A program made the position numbers and the translations under genes. A stretch of 64,000 bases of DNA from Lachnospiraceae bacterium. GTDB lineage: Bacteria; Bacillota; Clostridia; Lachnospirales; Lachnospiraceae. Each line of letters starts with the position of its first letter. The first letter of the stretch is position 1. This document shows, piece by piece, positions 45,084 through 54,956 of the stretch. Where the stretch lies: NCBI GenBank assembly GCA_015057665.1, contig SVDY01000001.1, positions 186,001 through 250,000 of the forward strand. The letters are read 5' to 3'. The notes beneath the pieces are model-generated. The model saw only the letters and a program-made list of their open reading frames with translations. It was not told where the DNA came from and ran no database searches.

Positions 45084-45989
45084 TTATCGTACTATTCGTC
45101 GAACCAGACCAATTAATATACACATCAATCCGCCCACGATAAGAACCGGTACCGGCCACCATGTCTGTCCCGTCTGTGGCAGTTTTTCCGGTTTTTCCGG
45201 CGTTTTATCCGTGGTATTAATGACCTGGATTACGGATTCTTCCTGGATCACTTCTACTGTGTATCCATCCGGCACTTCTTTTTCTGCTGCCTGCCAGGTG
45301 AATTCCGAGGATAAATCTTCCCATGTAAATCTCCAGTTGTTCTCCGCATTTAAGTTTATTTCTTCAAAGACCTCTCCGTCTTTTAAAAGCTGTATCACAA
45401 TTTCTTCCGGCCGGGAATCTTCTGCCCCTTCGTCTTTCCAGATTTTTATGACTGAGATATCCAGAAGTTCTATCGGTTTATCTGCAAACTTTGGTCTGCA
45501 TTCCGGATGATAATTCCACTCCCCGTCTTCCGTTTCCTCCGGCAAAAATACCAAAAACGGTTTGCAACGGTATATGTAATTCTCATCCTGCATCTGACTG
45601 CCTATAATCAGGTACACCCCTACTGAAATGTCATCAAATACTATTTTCCCCTCTTGGTCTGTTACTGCCTCATCCAATGGTTCCATGTCATCTCTTACCA
45701 CATATCCGGCAAGTGTTTCGGCCATGTTTTTCCATTCATCCGAATTCAATGCATCAAAATCCACCGAATACCGCGCAAAATCTTCCGTCACAGGGAAACG
45801 GTAGTGCTCCGTCACATCTGCCACTTTATAGATAGAAAATTCTGCTCCCGGGACATCATACTGTATGGTAATTCCAGCTTCTGTATTCCTATTAACAATG
45901 GTTCTCGCATTTACCGGAAGCGTAAATGCTGTAAGATAGATTATCGAACACAAGAAAATCCACAATTTTATTTTCCTTTGAACTATCAT
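45084..45989 (-). CDS. LPQTG-anchored minor (base) pilin, distal operon
   Basis: A 301-residue surface protein; its ATG at 45989 overlaps the sortase stop codon (TGATG), showing translational coupling. It has a signal peptide (WIFLCSIIYLTAFTLPVNAR), a SpaA-like domain (EFSIYKVADVTEHYRFP), a Cna-B domain (VIKIWKDEGAEDSRPEEIV) and an LPQTG anchor. It is highly similar to the 30360-31274 product throughout. It probably forms the base of the distal pilus. Confidence 0.87.
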   Translation of the reverse strand: MIVQRKIKLWIFLCSIIYLTAFTLPVNARTIVNRNTEAGITIQYDVPGAEFSIYKVADVTEHYRFPVTEDFARYSVDFDALNSDEWKNMAETLAGYVVRDDMEPLDEAVTDQEGKIVFDDISVGVYLIIGSQMQDENYIYRCKPFLVFLPEETEDGEWNYHPECRPKFADKPIELLDISVIKIWKDEGAEDSRPEEIVIQLLKDGEVFEEINLNAENNWRFTWEDLSSEFTWQAAEKEVPDGYTVEVIQEESVIQVINTTDKTPEKPEKLPQTGQTWWPVPVLIVGGLMCILIGLVRRIVR

Positions 45990-46825
45990 CAACCCGCCCC
46001 CTTTCTGATGTCTTTCCCTTTTCGGGATGATGCAAATACCCATATAAGTAAAATGAGCAATATCGGTATTGCAAGAATCGGTGCTATAATTCTTGGTTCT
46101 ATCTGCACCGCATCTGCTGTAACCGGAATATATTCATCCGGTCTGTTATCTGTCCTGCTGCCACGAATCAATAACCTGTGGGAGTTGATTCCATACGGCG
46201 TACAGGTAATTAAAGTACATAAGTCTTTCTCTTTTTCTATTACCAGATCCGTTACATTATCCGGTTCCACAATGCGGATCTGATCCACTTCATAAGTAAG
46301 CTGCTCATTTAAGACCTGTATCACAAAATAGTCTCCTTCTTTTAGCTTATCCAAATCTGTAAACAATTTGGCCGATGGAAGTCCACGATGACCGGAGATC
46401 GCACAGTGGGTTCCAGGGCCTCCAACCGGAAGCGAGGATCCCTCGATATGTCCTGTTGCGATCTGCAGCACAGATTCATTCGTTCCATGATAAATGGGAA
46501 GAGAACAATGAATGCTTGGTATCTCTATGTATCCCATAATTCCGTTTCCCACTACATTTAATTGCTGTTCATAAACCTCTTTTTCTTCCTCTGTTAAAAA
46601 CCAGCTTGTCTTGTTTTCGGCCAGATACGCATTATATGCATATGCACTTTCCAGAACTTCTTCATACTGATTCTCATCCATCTTCGCAACTTTATCAGTG
46701 TATACTGCAATTGCCCTGGTCTGATGAAAAGAATTCCAGTATTCACTAAGGGAAGGATACAGCAACAGGGACAGTCCTATAAAAAAGACGATAACTAATA
46801 AAATTGTGGTTTTTTTATCTTTCAT
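45989..46825 (-). CDS. Class C (pilus) sortase, distal operon
   Basis: A 278-residue pilin-polymerising sortase with an N-terminal helix, HCAISGHRGLP (His146), LITCTPYGINSHRLLI (Cys208, Arg217) and a C-terminal helix (LAIPILLILLIWVFAS). It is a close paralogue of 31295-32116, with the same operon place between major pilin and base pilin. A GC-rich hairpin at 46843-46877 lies in the gap before it. Confidence 0.92.
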   Translation of the reverse strand: MKDKKTTILLVIVFFIGLSLLLYPSLSEYWNSFHQTRAIAVYTDKVAKMDENQYEEVLESAYAYNAYLAENKTSWFLTEEEKEVYEQQLNVVGNGIMGYIEIPSIHCSLPIYHGTNESVLQIATGHIEGSSLPVGGPGTHCAISGHRGLPSAKLFTDLDKLKEGDYFVIQVLNEQLTYEVDQIRIVEPDNVTDLVIEKEKDLCTLITCTPYGINSHRLLIRGSRTDNRPDEYIPVTADAVQIEPRIIAPILAIPILLILLIWVFASSRKGKDIRKGAG

Positions 46826-46842
46826 ATAGGATTCTCCTTACT

Positions 46843-46877
46843 GCTGTATCCGGGGGAGGAAAACCTCCCCCGCCAGC
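46843..46877 (-). promoter_or_regulatory. GC-rich hairpin between major pilin and sortase genes
   Basis: CGGGGGAGG, a 4-base loop, then CCTCCCCCG (46851-46872), with outer GCTG/CAGC. No T-run follows on the minus strand. It occupies the same gap as the hairpin at 32136-32191 in the paralogous operon but has a different sequence. Confidence 0.6.
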
Positions 46878-46916
46878 AAATTCATTGTTATTGTGTCATT
46901 TTATTATCCTTTCGGA

Positions 46917-48509
46917 TTATTTTGCATCCATACGTCTTCTTGTGATTAAGATAACAGCTGCGCCGATTACGAGGATTGCGCCAACGATGTAGAAGATTGT
47001 AGTACCGATACCACCTGTTTCTGGGAGAACGGTTCCGGCATTATTCTTCACTTTAGTTGCAACGATACCTGTATCTAATGCTCCATTTACTGCTTCTCCA
47101 TCATCTACTTTAATTGTTAATGCTGTAAGTGCATTTGCGGCAACACCATCCCAAGACTGGATATTCGTTGTTGTTGCGGAAATAGCTACTTTAATTGGAT
47201 CGGCTAGCAGGTTGTATCCTGTTGGAGCTTTTGTTTCTTTCAGATAATAGGTACCGTCATCAAGTCCGGCAATGATAAACTTTCCATCAGCACCAGATAC
47301 TAAAGTACTGCCTGCACCTTCTTTATACTCAACCCATTTAACAAGTTTTCCATTTTCTACTACTGCAACCTTATCCTGTTTCTCATTTAAAAGAATAAAT
47401 TCTGCTCCCTCTAATGGAACTTCGTTCTCTTCTTTTAACTCTGCGTCAATCTTTGTAACATCAAGTTCATATGTGAAAACAATTACTTTATCCTTTTCAG
47501 TATTTCCTGTACTGTCATTTGGGGTTCCGTCACCATTAAGATTTGGATTATTGGAAAATTCAAGGTATACTTCGTTTTCATTACCATCTAAACCGATTAC
47601 TGCTTTCTCTGTTAATAAAGCATCGTATGTAACAACGATTTTAGAAGTGGATACAATGGTAGAATTTTCAATAGCTTTAAGGTCATCACATGCAATTGTC
47701 AACTTACCATTTGTTTCATCAATAGTAAAAGAAGCTGTAATGTCTTTTAATTCGTCAATATCACTTTCTCCATTACTATTATCAACATATACCTTTACAC
47801 TACCTTCGATAAAATCTAATCCATCAGATAAAGTGTCATGGAAGATATACGTATAGGCTTTATAATCATCATATCTATCTGGTAATGTACCAATTAATTT
47901 GAAAGGAACAGACTCTCCAATGTCATAATCTGCCACGTCATTGTATCCGTCTCCAACATCGTATCCTGAAAGGTTAGGATCAGTATTTCCTCCAACATTC
48001 TTATCATCCTCTTTTACTTTCTTGATAACGATTGGAACAGCAGATTTTACCTTTATTGTTGTATCTCCTACCACCTGAAGAATATGTTTTGTGTAAGCAT
48101 CGTGACCCGTAATGCTCTCTGTTGACTCTTTCACTAAATAGTAACCAGCAGGAAGACCTTTAATCTCTGTATTACCATCTGCTGAAGGAACCGTTTTAAA
48201 TGCCTCACCTGTCACTACCACTGTCTGAGCGAAAGTATCAGCATCCTTGATAGCTTTCAATTCTTCTTCCGGAACAAGTTCTCCTTCTGTTCCATAGTTC
48301 TTACCATACTTCACATTAGCCAATACATAATGATCTTCTACACCGGAAATATCTCCTGTAAAGATCTGATATACTTCATAAGTATGTCCTGTCTTTGTGT
48401 TCTTAATTGTAAGCGTATAAGTCACCTCATCTGCTAAAGCAGTCACGCCCAGTCCCATCACCATCACAAATGTCAATAAGACTGCAAGTAATTTTCTCAT
48501 CTTTTTCAT
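46917..48509 (-). CDS. Major pilin subunit (LPETG), distal operon
   Basis: A 530-residue secreted protein with a signal peptide (LLAVLLTFVMVMGLGVTALA), a first domain with VPIVIKKVK as candidate cross-link Lys, a D2-type isopeptide domain, a SpaA/Cna-B domain with YYLKETKAPTGYN and an LPETGG anchor. It has AGGAA 8 bases upstream of the ATG. It matches the architecture of 32246-33670 but differs in the first domain. It is the probable backbone of the distal pilus. Confidence 0.9.
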   Translation of the reverse strand: MKKMRKLLAVLLTFVMVMGLGVTALADEVTYTLTIKNTKTGHTYEVYQIFTGDISGVEDHYVLANVKYGKNYGTEGELVPEEELKAIKDADTFAQTVVVTGEAFKTVPSADGNTEIKGLPAGYYLVKESTESITGHDAYTKHILQVVGDTTIKVKSAVPIVIKKVKEDDKNVGGNTDPNLSGYDVGDGYNDVADYDIGESVPFKLIGTLPDRYDDYKAYTYIFHDTLSDGLDFIEGSVKVYVDNSNGESDIDELKDITASFTIDETNGKLTIACDDLKAIENSTIVSTSKIVVTYDALLTEKAVIGLDGNENEVYLEFSNNPNLNGDGTPNDSTGNTEKDKVIVFTYELDVTKIDAELKEENEVPLEGAEFILLNEKQDKVAVVENGKLVKWVEYKEGAGSTLVSGADGKFIIAGLDDGTYYLKETKAPTGYNLLADPIKVAISATTTNIQSWDGVAANALTALTIKVDDGEAVNGALDTGIVATKVKNNAGTVLPETGGIGTTIFYIVGAILVIGAAVILITRRRMDAK

Positions 48510-48575
48510 GTTTGTTTTCCTTTCTTATGGTTTTATGATTGGATACTGATAGTCATCTTCTACGCCTTTCGAGGC

Positions 48576-51500
48576 TTATTTCATCCTCCTTTCACGTCTT
48601 CTGTCTGACATCAGCCATCCGCCAAACAGGCTCACCGCCATCAGTGCAATACCGCCTGCTATGAACATGTTATTTCCCGGTCCTCCGGTTTTTGGAAGAA
48701 TAAACTCTGCCTGTCTCGGATCTGCCACTTCCATAGTGAGAACAGTATTGTCCGGATCCTCTCCCAGTACAATTTCCATCGGCTCAATGATCTTATAATT
48801 GACCGGTGCCTTTGTTTCCTCCAGAATGTATTTTCCTGCCGGAAGTCTATCCATTACCAGTTTTCCTTTCGTTCCGGTCACCAGTTCTTTTGTTGTTCCG
48901 TCTACCGCTTCCTCACTAAAGGTATAGGAACCTGTCGTATTCGCGTTAAAGAAAAGCTCTTCTCCATCTGCATTTTTCAATACAAAATATGCTCCTTCCA
49001 GCTTAATTGCCGGATCAGAATAACTAACCTTCGTCATATCTATGCCGTAGGTGATCGCCTCTTCTTTTATATTGGTAATAACAAATACTACTTCTTTTCC
49101 TGTCACAGCTCCTGCGACTTTCGTATAAAGAGTAACGCCTCTTCCTGATGGATCTCCCTGAACCGCATTGAATTTTGTACCGTCATATATGATGGAGTAA
49201 AGATCGTTCTCTTCCAGATTCCATGCGTAATGTCCTGTCAGGCCATTTGCAAGTGACGGTTCAAACAAGGATATATAACTTGCTATACCGCTTCCGCCTT
49301 TTAGATAATCTTCTCCGCTTTTCTGTATCAACAGTCCTCTGGATGTGGCATAATTAATCAGTTTTAATCTTCCCTCCGGATCTGACACCTCGTTTGTTCT
49401 TTCCGATTTTGCGGTTAGAATACATTGTTTCAATGCCGGATCATCTGCAAAGTAATTATTCTGATAAGTCTTACCGGCAATCCTAATCTCGTCTGTTCCT
49501 TTTGAAATCACCATTTTATCATCGGTAGTGAGCATTTTATCGACACCATTTTCCGCAAAATATAACGCGATCGGATTCTGGTTTTCTTCCCCTGTTTCAT
49601 ATACAATCAGATATTGTTTTCCATTTACCAGTTCTGTGGCCGGAACCCAGTAGTAGGATGAGGCCACGTTATGATATGTTTCATATCTCGCCTGATATCC
49701 CGGAACCGGATCTTCCTGAACTGTGTAGGTATAGTTCACGATAGTACCGTCTACGAGTTCATTTACAGGAAGGTTTTTCCATACTTTGCTCCAGTTATTA
49801 TCTTCCGTCAAAGATACTGTGTCATATTTTTCTCCATTTCGATAAAGGTGAACCAGGACTTCGTCCTGCCCCGGAGTTCCGTCTTCCCATTCTTTGACGA
49901 CTTTTATATCCGTATCTTCAAATTTATAGTTTGTAAATGTGGCATCTGTGGTCAGATTCAACTTGATTGCAGAATCATCAGAATTATTTGGTGCAATATC
50001 AGATACTGTGATCCAATCAGAACCGTTTTTCTTCTCCACCAATATTCTTTCCACCAGTTCCTGCTTTTTCTTGATCACGGTCTGACTGTCTGCGTCTTCT
50101 TCCGTTCCCTCCACCAGTTCTTTGTACCAGTCGGTCACCACTTCTTTTACAAAAACCGTAATGCGGTATTGGGATGTATCTGCGATAATATCGCTATTCT
50201 TCGGATTTTCTTCTTTTAACAGATACACATATTTTCCCGGCGTTGTGAATGGAAGCCGGTTTTCAAAGACAATATTGCCATTCGCATCATTTGTGCCTTC
50301 TGTAATAAACGCCCCTGTCTTTTCTTCCGTTAAGCTAAAACGGAATTCTCCTTCTTCCATCGCTATCGGAGTACCATCCGCCGTATAATATGCCTTTGTT
50401 CCACTCAGCTCGATTCTTGCAGCAACTTCAACTTCGGTCACTTCTCCCACAATCAGATAACCATTGGCAAGAATACCGCCGCCATGTGTATTGGAACTGT
50501 TTCCGTTAACATACAGTGATGCCACGCCTTCCGCTTCTGCTGCATCTATACCTGCCTGATTTGGATTCGCTGTAAGTCCCATAACTGAAGAGGCAATCAA
50601 AGTGAGATTTTCTCCTGCAGACACCTTGTCTCCATCTTTACTTCCGGTCCAATAAGCCGGCTGGCCTCCCAGCATCTTTGGTTCTACTACACTATTAAGA
50701 GCACAGAAATAATCTTCATATCCACTTTCCATAAATGTAGAATCATTGAGAGCCAGATGATGATCCTCATTTTTCGTCGAAGCACTTCCGGACATATGGT
50801 CTTTATCGCCTTCTGCACTATTGTGGTAAATAGCTCCGCCTTCATTTACAGTGATATAGACCCTTCCTGTCGAACATCCGGCTACTCCGCCTCCAAATCC
50901 CATTGCACTATTTTGTGTGATCAAAACATTACGTACAAACAATTTACTTCCATTGGAGCAGAATAGTCCGCCGCCACCCCAATGTTCCGTCGTATCAGTT
51001 ATATTGTTGTTAATATAACCTGCCAGTATTGTTGCTGTAGCACCTGAATTTATACTGATTCCTCCACCTTCTGCGGAAACTGCATAATTGGCACAGATAA
51101 AACCGCCATTCATCTTAAATGTGGTTCCATTATTCCAGTCTGTGCGTACACCTCCGCCGCCGGCACCTTTATTTCCTGTAATAAATCCGTTTGTAATGGT
51201 TATTTTGGTATTACCGGATGCCAAAATACCTCCGCCGCCATCAAAATAACCTGTCGCATCGGTTACATTATTCGTTATATAACCGCCATCCATATTCAGG
51301 GTAGTATCCCAGCAAAAAATGCCTCCGCCGCCATAATGTGTGGCTGATTCTTCTGATTCACCGCTTTGTGTAGAATGATTTCCGCTAATCACTGCATCGT
51401 TTGAGATGTTTAATGTTCCTCGGTCTACTTTAATGCCGCCGCCTCGTTTCGCTGAACTATTTGCAGCAACAACTGTTCCTGATATCTGCAGGACACCTGC

Positions 51501-53381
51501 TGCATTATCACAATATATCGCACCACCGTCTTCCGTACTGGAGTTGCCGCATATATAACCGCCATTTAGATTTACGACACCATATTCGGAAAGGATAGCA
51601 CGATTTTTACTTTCCACAAGGGCGCCGCTGTTCAAAGTGAAAGTTCCATTGGCACTTACTTTTATAATTGGAGCAGTGCCGCCTTTTATTTTCCCCGTAA
51701 TCTCAACTTCATGTTTTTCCAGCTGTTCGGTGGTTGCCCCGGTTCTAATATTGTTTTCTTCGGAGGCGGTCACGTAATAAACAAGTTTGGCATTTGCATT
51801 ATTTGTTTCCGGTGCATAAACTCCCAGATTACCATATAATGACCGTTCATTTTCTTCCGTACTCTCAATGACCTGCAGTTCAGCTTCCTTCACTGCAGTG
51901 GAATCTTCAATGGCAAGGTTACCGCCATTTACATGAAATACAGAATTGTTTCCTGCAGAAGAAAGGTCTCGTCCGTTTAAGTCAATGACAACATGTTTTT
52001 CTGAACTAATCTGGATCGATGTATCCAGTATAATATCTTCACCCGATAATCTTAAGTAAACCGTATTTCCATTTGCCGCATTTGCAATTGCATTGTTGAG
52101 AGCTGCTGCATCTGCGATTTCCGTATATACTATCGATTCTTCCTGCGCTGCGGCTGAGAGTACATAAGCATTCGTATCAATTTCCACTTCTTCCTCAGAA
52201 GCCGCGATCATCTGGTTCTGCGCCTCCATTGACCTTGCGGTTAATACACCGTAACCGAGAATCTTTCCATCATCCCCATCATAGGTTCTGTATTTTACTT
52301 TATCACTGGCATTCCCTTCGATGGTCTTTATGGAACCATCTTCCATAACTTCTACCACCAGACCTACATGATTGGAAATGTTCTTTCTGGATACCTCAAA
52401 GAAGATTAAATCTCCTTTTTCCGGGATATAGTCTCCGGATTTTTGATACATATCAAGAGCTGTCAGTTTTTCCGTCCATTGTTGACAGTTAGCATGATAT
52501 GGTACCGCTTCTTTTGGAATATCTGCATAGTTCAGACAAAAAGAAACGAACATCGCACACCAGTCGCCATATTTGTTGCCATACCAGTCACCGTATCTGG
52601 AATAGCCTTTTTTATCGCCGTCCCCATCCACATCATAGTTAGCTGTGCTTTCTCTATAACCAAGCTGACTTTCGGCCACAGTGATGACATCATCTCTCCA
52701 GATACCGGTCAGTTTTTCCGGAAGTGTCTTTTCCCAGTCAGCCGCAGTCTCCACATCTGCTTTCGGATCAGAGTAACATTTCAAACCATGGGTGTGCACT
52801 GTCAGATTACAGATTTGTTGCTTTTTGTAGCAGCTTTCTGTATGATTATGGGATTCTGTTGATGATGTTCCTTCTTCCAGATTACAGATTAAAACATCTT
52901 TGAAGGTCCAACAGTTATCCCCATGACCATGCGGTTCCTGCTCCTGTTGACCGCAGATATATTCTTCCTTTTCCGTGTAGCAAGCTTCCGTATGTACATG
53001 TTCTTCCGATTCTTCCAGTGAACAGATTAGATTCTGTTTTCTTGATATACATGTTTCTGTATGGGTATGACCCTCTGTTTCCTGCTGGCTGCAGGAAAGT
53101 ATCTGTTCCGTTTGGTAACAATCATCCGAATGGGTATGTTCCTGCACAGCTTCTTCTGTGATCTGGCAGATAAACTCCGTTTTATAACAAGAGTCCGAAT
53201 GGGCATGTTCTTCTATTCCGCAATATGTCTTTCCTGTCAGTGTGATTGCCGGCAGAATTAACGCATAGGTTGTACAAAAAACAACTACACAGGCCAGCAC
53301 TGAGACAATCTTTTTCCATTTTCTCTTTCGAACATTTTCCCTCAGATATTCTTTCTTATATTCCAGCGGGTTTTTGTTCAT
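48576..53381 (-). CDS. Giant CHAP-domain pilus tip protein (LPKTG), beta-helix type
   Basis: A 1601-residue protein from the ATG at 53381 (GGAGGTGG upstream). It shares with 33741-38723 the N-terminal helix (VLACVVVFCTTYALILPA), seven or eight HxHxxxCY-type repeats, and the CHAP domain (GDWCAMFVSFC; NHVGLVVEV). The middle differs: about residues 420-900 form a right-handed beta-helix with repeated GGGI and GGAIY turns (GGYITNN, GGFICAN). Cna-B domains, YILEETKAPVNYK and an LPKTGG anchor follow. It is probably a tip protein with peptidoglycan-cutting and adhesive parts. Confidence 0.88.
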   Translation of the reverse strand: MNKNPLEYKKEYLRENVRKRKWKKIVSVLACVVVFCTTYALILPAITLTGKTYCGIEEHAHSDSCYKTEFICQITEEAVQEHTHSDDCYQTEQILSCSQQETEGHTHTETCISRKQNLICSLEESEEHVHTEACYTEKEEYICGQQEQEPHGHGDNCWTFKDVLICNLEEGTSSTESHNHTESCYKKQQICNLTVHTHGLKCYSDPKADVETAADWEKTLPEKLTGIWRDDVITVAESQLGYRESTANYDVDGDGDKKGYSRYGDWYGNKYGDWCAMFVSFCLNYADIPKEAVPYHANCQQWTEKLTALDMYQKSGDYIPEKGDLIFFEVSRKNISNHVGLVVEVMEDGSIKTIEGNASDKVKYRTYDGDDGKILGYGVLTARSMEAQNQMIAASEEEVEIDTNAYVLSAAAQEESIVYTEIADAAALNNAIANAANGNTVYLRLSGEDIILDTSIQISSEKHVVIDLNGRDLSSAGNNSVFHVNGGNLAIEDSTAVKEAELQVIESTEENERSLYGNLGVYAPETNNANAKLVYYVTASEENNIRTGATTEQLEKHEVEITGKIKGGTAPIIKVSANGTFTLNSGALVESKNRAILSEYGVVNLNGGYICGNSSTEDGGAIYCDNAAGVLQISGTVVAANSSAKRGGGIKVDRGTLNISNDAVISGNHSTQSGESEESATHYGGGGIFCWDTTLNMDGGYITNNVTDATGYFDGGGGILASGNTKITITNGFITGNKGAGGGGVRTDWNNGTTFKMNGGFICANYAVSAEGGGISINSGATATILAGYINNNITDTTEHWGGGGLFCSNGSKLFVRNVLITQNSAMGFGGGVAGCSTGRVYITVNEGGAIYHNSAEGDKDHMSGSASTKNEDHHLALNDSTFMESGYEDYFCALNSVVEPKMLGGQPAYWTGSKDGDKVSAGENLTLIASSVMGLTANPNQAGIDAAEAEGVASLYVNGNSSNTHGGGILANGYLIVGEVTEVEVAARIELSGTKAYYTADGTPIAMEEGEFRFSLTEEKTGAFITEGTNDANGNIVFENRLPFTTPGKYVYLLKEENPKNSDIIADTSQYRITVFVKEVVTDWYKELVEGTEEDADSQTVIKKKQELVERILVEKKNGSDWITVSDIAPNNSDDSAIKLNLTTDATFTNYKFEDTDIKVVKEWEDGTPGQDEVLVHLYRNGEKYDTVSLTEDNNWSKVWKNLPVNELVDGTIVNYTYTVQEDPVPGYQARYETYHNVASSYYWVPATELVNGKQYLIVYETGEENQNPIALYFAENGVDKMLTTDDKMVISKGTDEIRIAGKTYQNNYFADDPALKQCILTAKSERTNEVSDPEGRLKLINYATSRGLLIQKSGEDYLKGGSGIASYISLFEPSLANGLTGHYAWNLEENDLYSIIYDGTKFNAVQGDPSGRGVTLYTKVAGAVTGKEVVFVITNIKEEAITYGIDMTKVSYSDPAIKLEGAYFVLKNADGEELFFNANTTGSYTFSEEAVDGTTKELVTGTKGKLVMDRLPAGKYILEETKAPVNYKIIEPMEIVLGEDPDNTVLTMEVADPRQAEFILPKTGGPGNNMFIAGGIALMAVSLFGGWLMSDRRRERRMK

Positions 53382-53401
53382 CCTTCCACCTCCTCTCTTC
53401 T

Positions 53402-53989
53402 TTATTCCAGCATTCCAATGGCACTTAACGGCCATATTCTCATCACTAATCTCCCTACAATCTGTTCCTCTGCAACACAGCCGACAGAAGTATGTCTGGA
53501 GTCTACGGAGACACTTCTGTGGTCTCCCATTACGAATATTTTTCCTTCCGGTACCTGATATGGAAATTCAAGATTACATTCCCCTAATGATTTATCCTGA
53601 ATATAAGGTTCTTCAATCAAAATACCGTTTACCGCCACATCTCCGTCCGGATCTATATCTATCCATTCTCCCGGATTCGCTATCACTCGTTTTACCAGAA
53701 TCTTATTATTGTAATAAAATGCAATAATATCGCCCCGTTCAAATTTGGCCTCTTTTACTGATACGATCAGGTCACCGTCTACCAGTGTAGGCGTCATAGA
53801 GGATCCATAAATTCGCAACACCGGTAAAAGCAGAGTTGCCACCAGAACCGCTACGGCTGCAACTGTAATCAACGTATATACGGTACTTCTCAACGTTTTG
53901 CCATAACGTTCATTATAACGGACACGTTTCAATTCTCGTTCAATCTCTTCAGTTGTAAGTGTTTTTACTGTTTTTTCTTTTTTTTCCAT
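53402..53989 (-). CDS. Signal peptidase I, distal pilus operon
   Basis: A 195-residue type I signal peptidase, paralogous to 38748-39335. It has the same N-terminal motif (LTTEEIERELKRVRYNER), helix, YGSSMTPT (Ser64), NNKILVKRVIA (Lys100) and GDHRSVSVDSR. It lies 7 bases after the coiled-coil gene and 20 before the tip protein gene, so it is co-transcribed and probably dedicated to their precursors. Confidence 0.93.
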   Translation of the reverse strand: MEKKEKTVKTLTTEEIERELKRVRYNERYGKTLRSTVYTLITVAAVAVLVATLLLPVLRIYGSSMTPTLVDGDLIVSVKEAKFERGDIIAFYYNNKILVKRVIANPGEWIDIDPDGDVAVNGILIEEPYIQDKSLGECNLEFPYQVPEGKIFVMGDHRSVSVDSRHTSVGCVAEEQIVGRLVMRIWPLSAIGMLE

Positions 53990-53996
53990 CGTATCC

Positions 53997-54923
53997 TTAT
54001 ATCATCTTCGATGCAGCCATGATATCTTTCAGGCCTTCATGGGCATTGTAAAATGCTTCCAGGCGTTTGGACAATTCCTCCCACCTTTTATCTACATCCT
54101 CTTTTGCTTTCTGATCAAAACTACGGCATCTTTCTTCCGCTGCATGTTCTCGTTCCCGGCACTCTCTTTCCACTGTTTCACGAAGAGTGTGGCACTGTTT
54201 CTTTACCGTCTGCTCCAGTTCTTCACAACGGCTCTTTACAGAAGCTTCCAGTTCAGCACACTGTTTTTCCGTATCTTCTTTCATAAAATCACAGCGTTCT
54301 CTGGTCGCCTGCAGCAGGGCAGTACATCTTGTCTCCACCTCTGCTTCTTTCTTTGAAAATCCGGCTGCTTCTCTCTCATATAAATCCTGTAAGTTATCCA
54401 GATATTGCTGGGCAGCCTTTTCTGCTGCTGTAAACACTCCATTTAGTTTAAATGAAGCATCAGCAATGGTGCCTGCTTTCTGAATATCAATTTTTCGATC
54501 ATCCAACTGTTTTTTGAGTTGTTCTATTGTTCGAAAACTTTCTTCCAGTTTCAGTTTCAGGGTCTCATTTTCCCGGCTCTGTTCCAGCATGATTTCCAGC
54601 AATTCTCCTCTTTTTAATTTCTGTAATTCTTTATCTGTCATGGATGAATCCATCTTTTCTTCTGCCATTGGTTCTTTTTCTTCTTTTTTGAACACTTCTT
54701 CTCTCACCTCCGATAAAGGGCTTTCTATATGGCTTATTCCGCCACTTACGTCTGTTTTCTGTTTCAATTCTTCGATCTCATCATATGCCTCGGAAAGGAC
54801 AAGATTATACATGGAACTCAAATTGCATATGACTTCATACACTTCATCCGGACGATATCCTTTACAAAAAGAAGCCTTAAGAGGCAGATTCTCCACATAT
54901 TCCGATATTTCATGCATATTCAA
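53997..54923 (-). CDS. DivIVA-like coiled-coil protein with an 11-residue cysteine ladder (copy 2)
   Basis: A 308-residue cytosolic protein with a TTG start (GGAGG 8 bases upstream), although an ATG two codons later is possible. The N-terminal DivIVA-like module (FCKGYRPDEVYEVICNLSSMYN) and the GTIADASFKLNGVF segment match copy 1; the loop between them is variable. Cysteines fall at 200, 211, 222, 233, 244, 255 and 266, exactly 11 apart. It is the first gene of the distal pilus operon. The function is unknown; a scaffold role is inferred. Confidence 0.85.
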   Translation of the reverse strand: MNMHEISEYVENLPLKASFCKGYRPDEVYEVICNLSSMYNLVLSEAYDEIEELKQKTDVSGGISHIESPLSEVREEVFKKEEKEPMAEEKMDSSMTDKELQKLKRGELLEIMLEQSRENETLKLKLEESFRTIEQLKKQLDDRKIDIQKAGTIADASFKLNGVFTAAEKAAQQYLDNLQDLYEREAAGFSKKEAEVETRCTALLQATRERCDFMKEDTEKQCAELEASVKSRCEELEQTVKKQCHTLRETVERECREREHAAEERCRSFDQKAKEDVDKRWEELSKRLEAFYNAHEGLKDIMAASKMI

Positions 54924-54956
54924 TTTCCATTCCTCCTTTCCTCCTGATTTATAAGA

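Noticed and set aside
51100-51560. Possible tandem DNA repeat or CRISPR-like array in the beta-helix region
   Set aside because: The periodicity is at the protein level (GGGI/GGAIY turns of a beta-helix) with variable DNA; there are no constant repeats and spacers.
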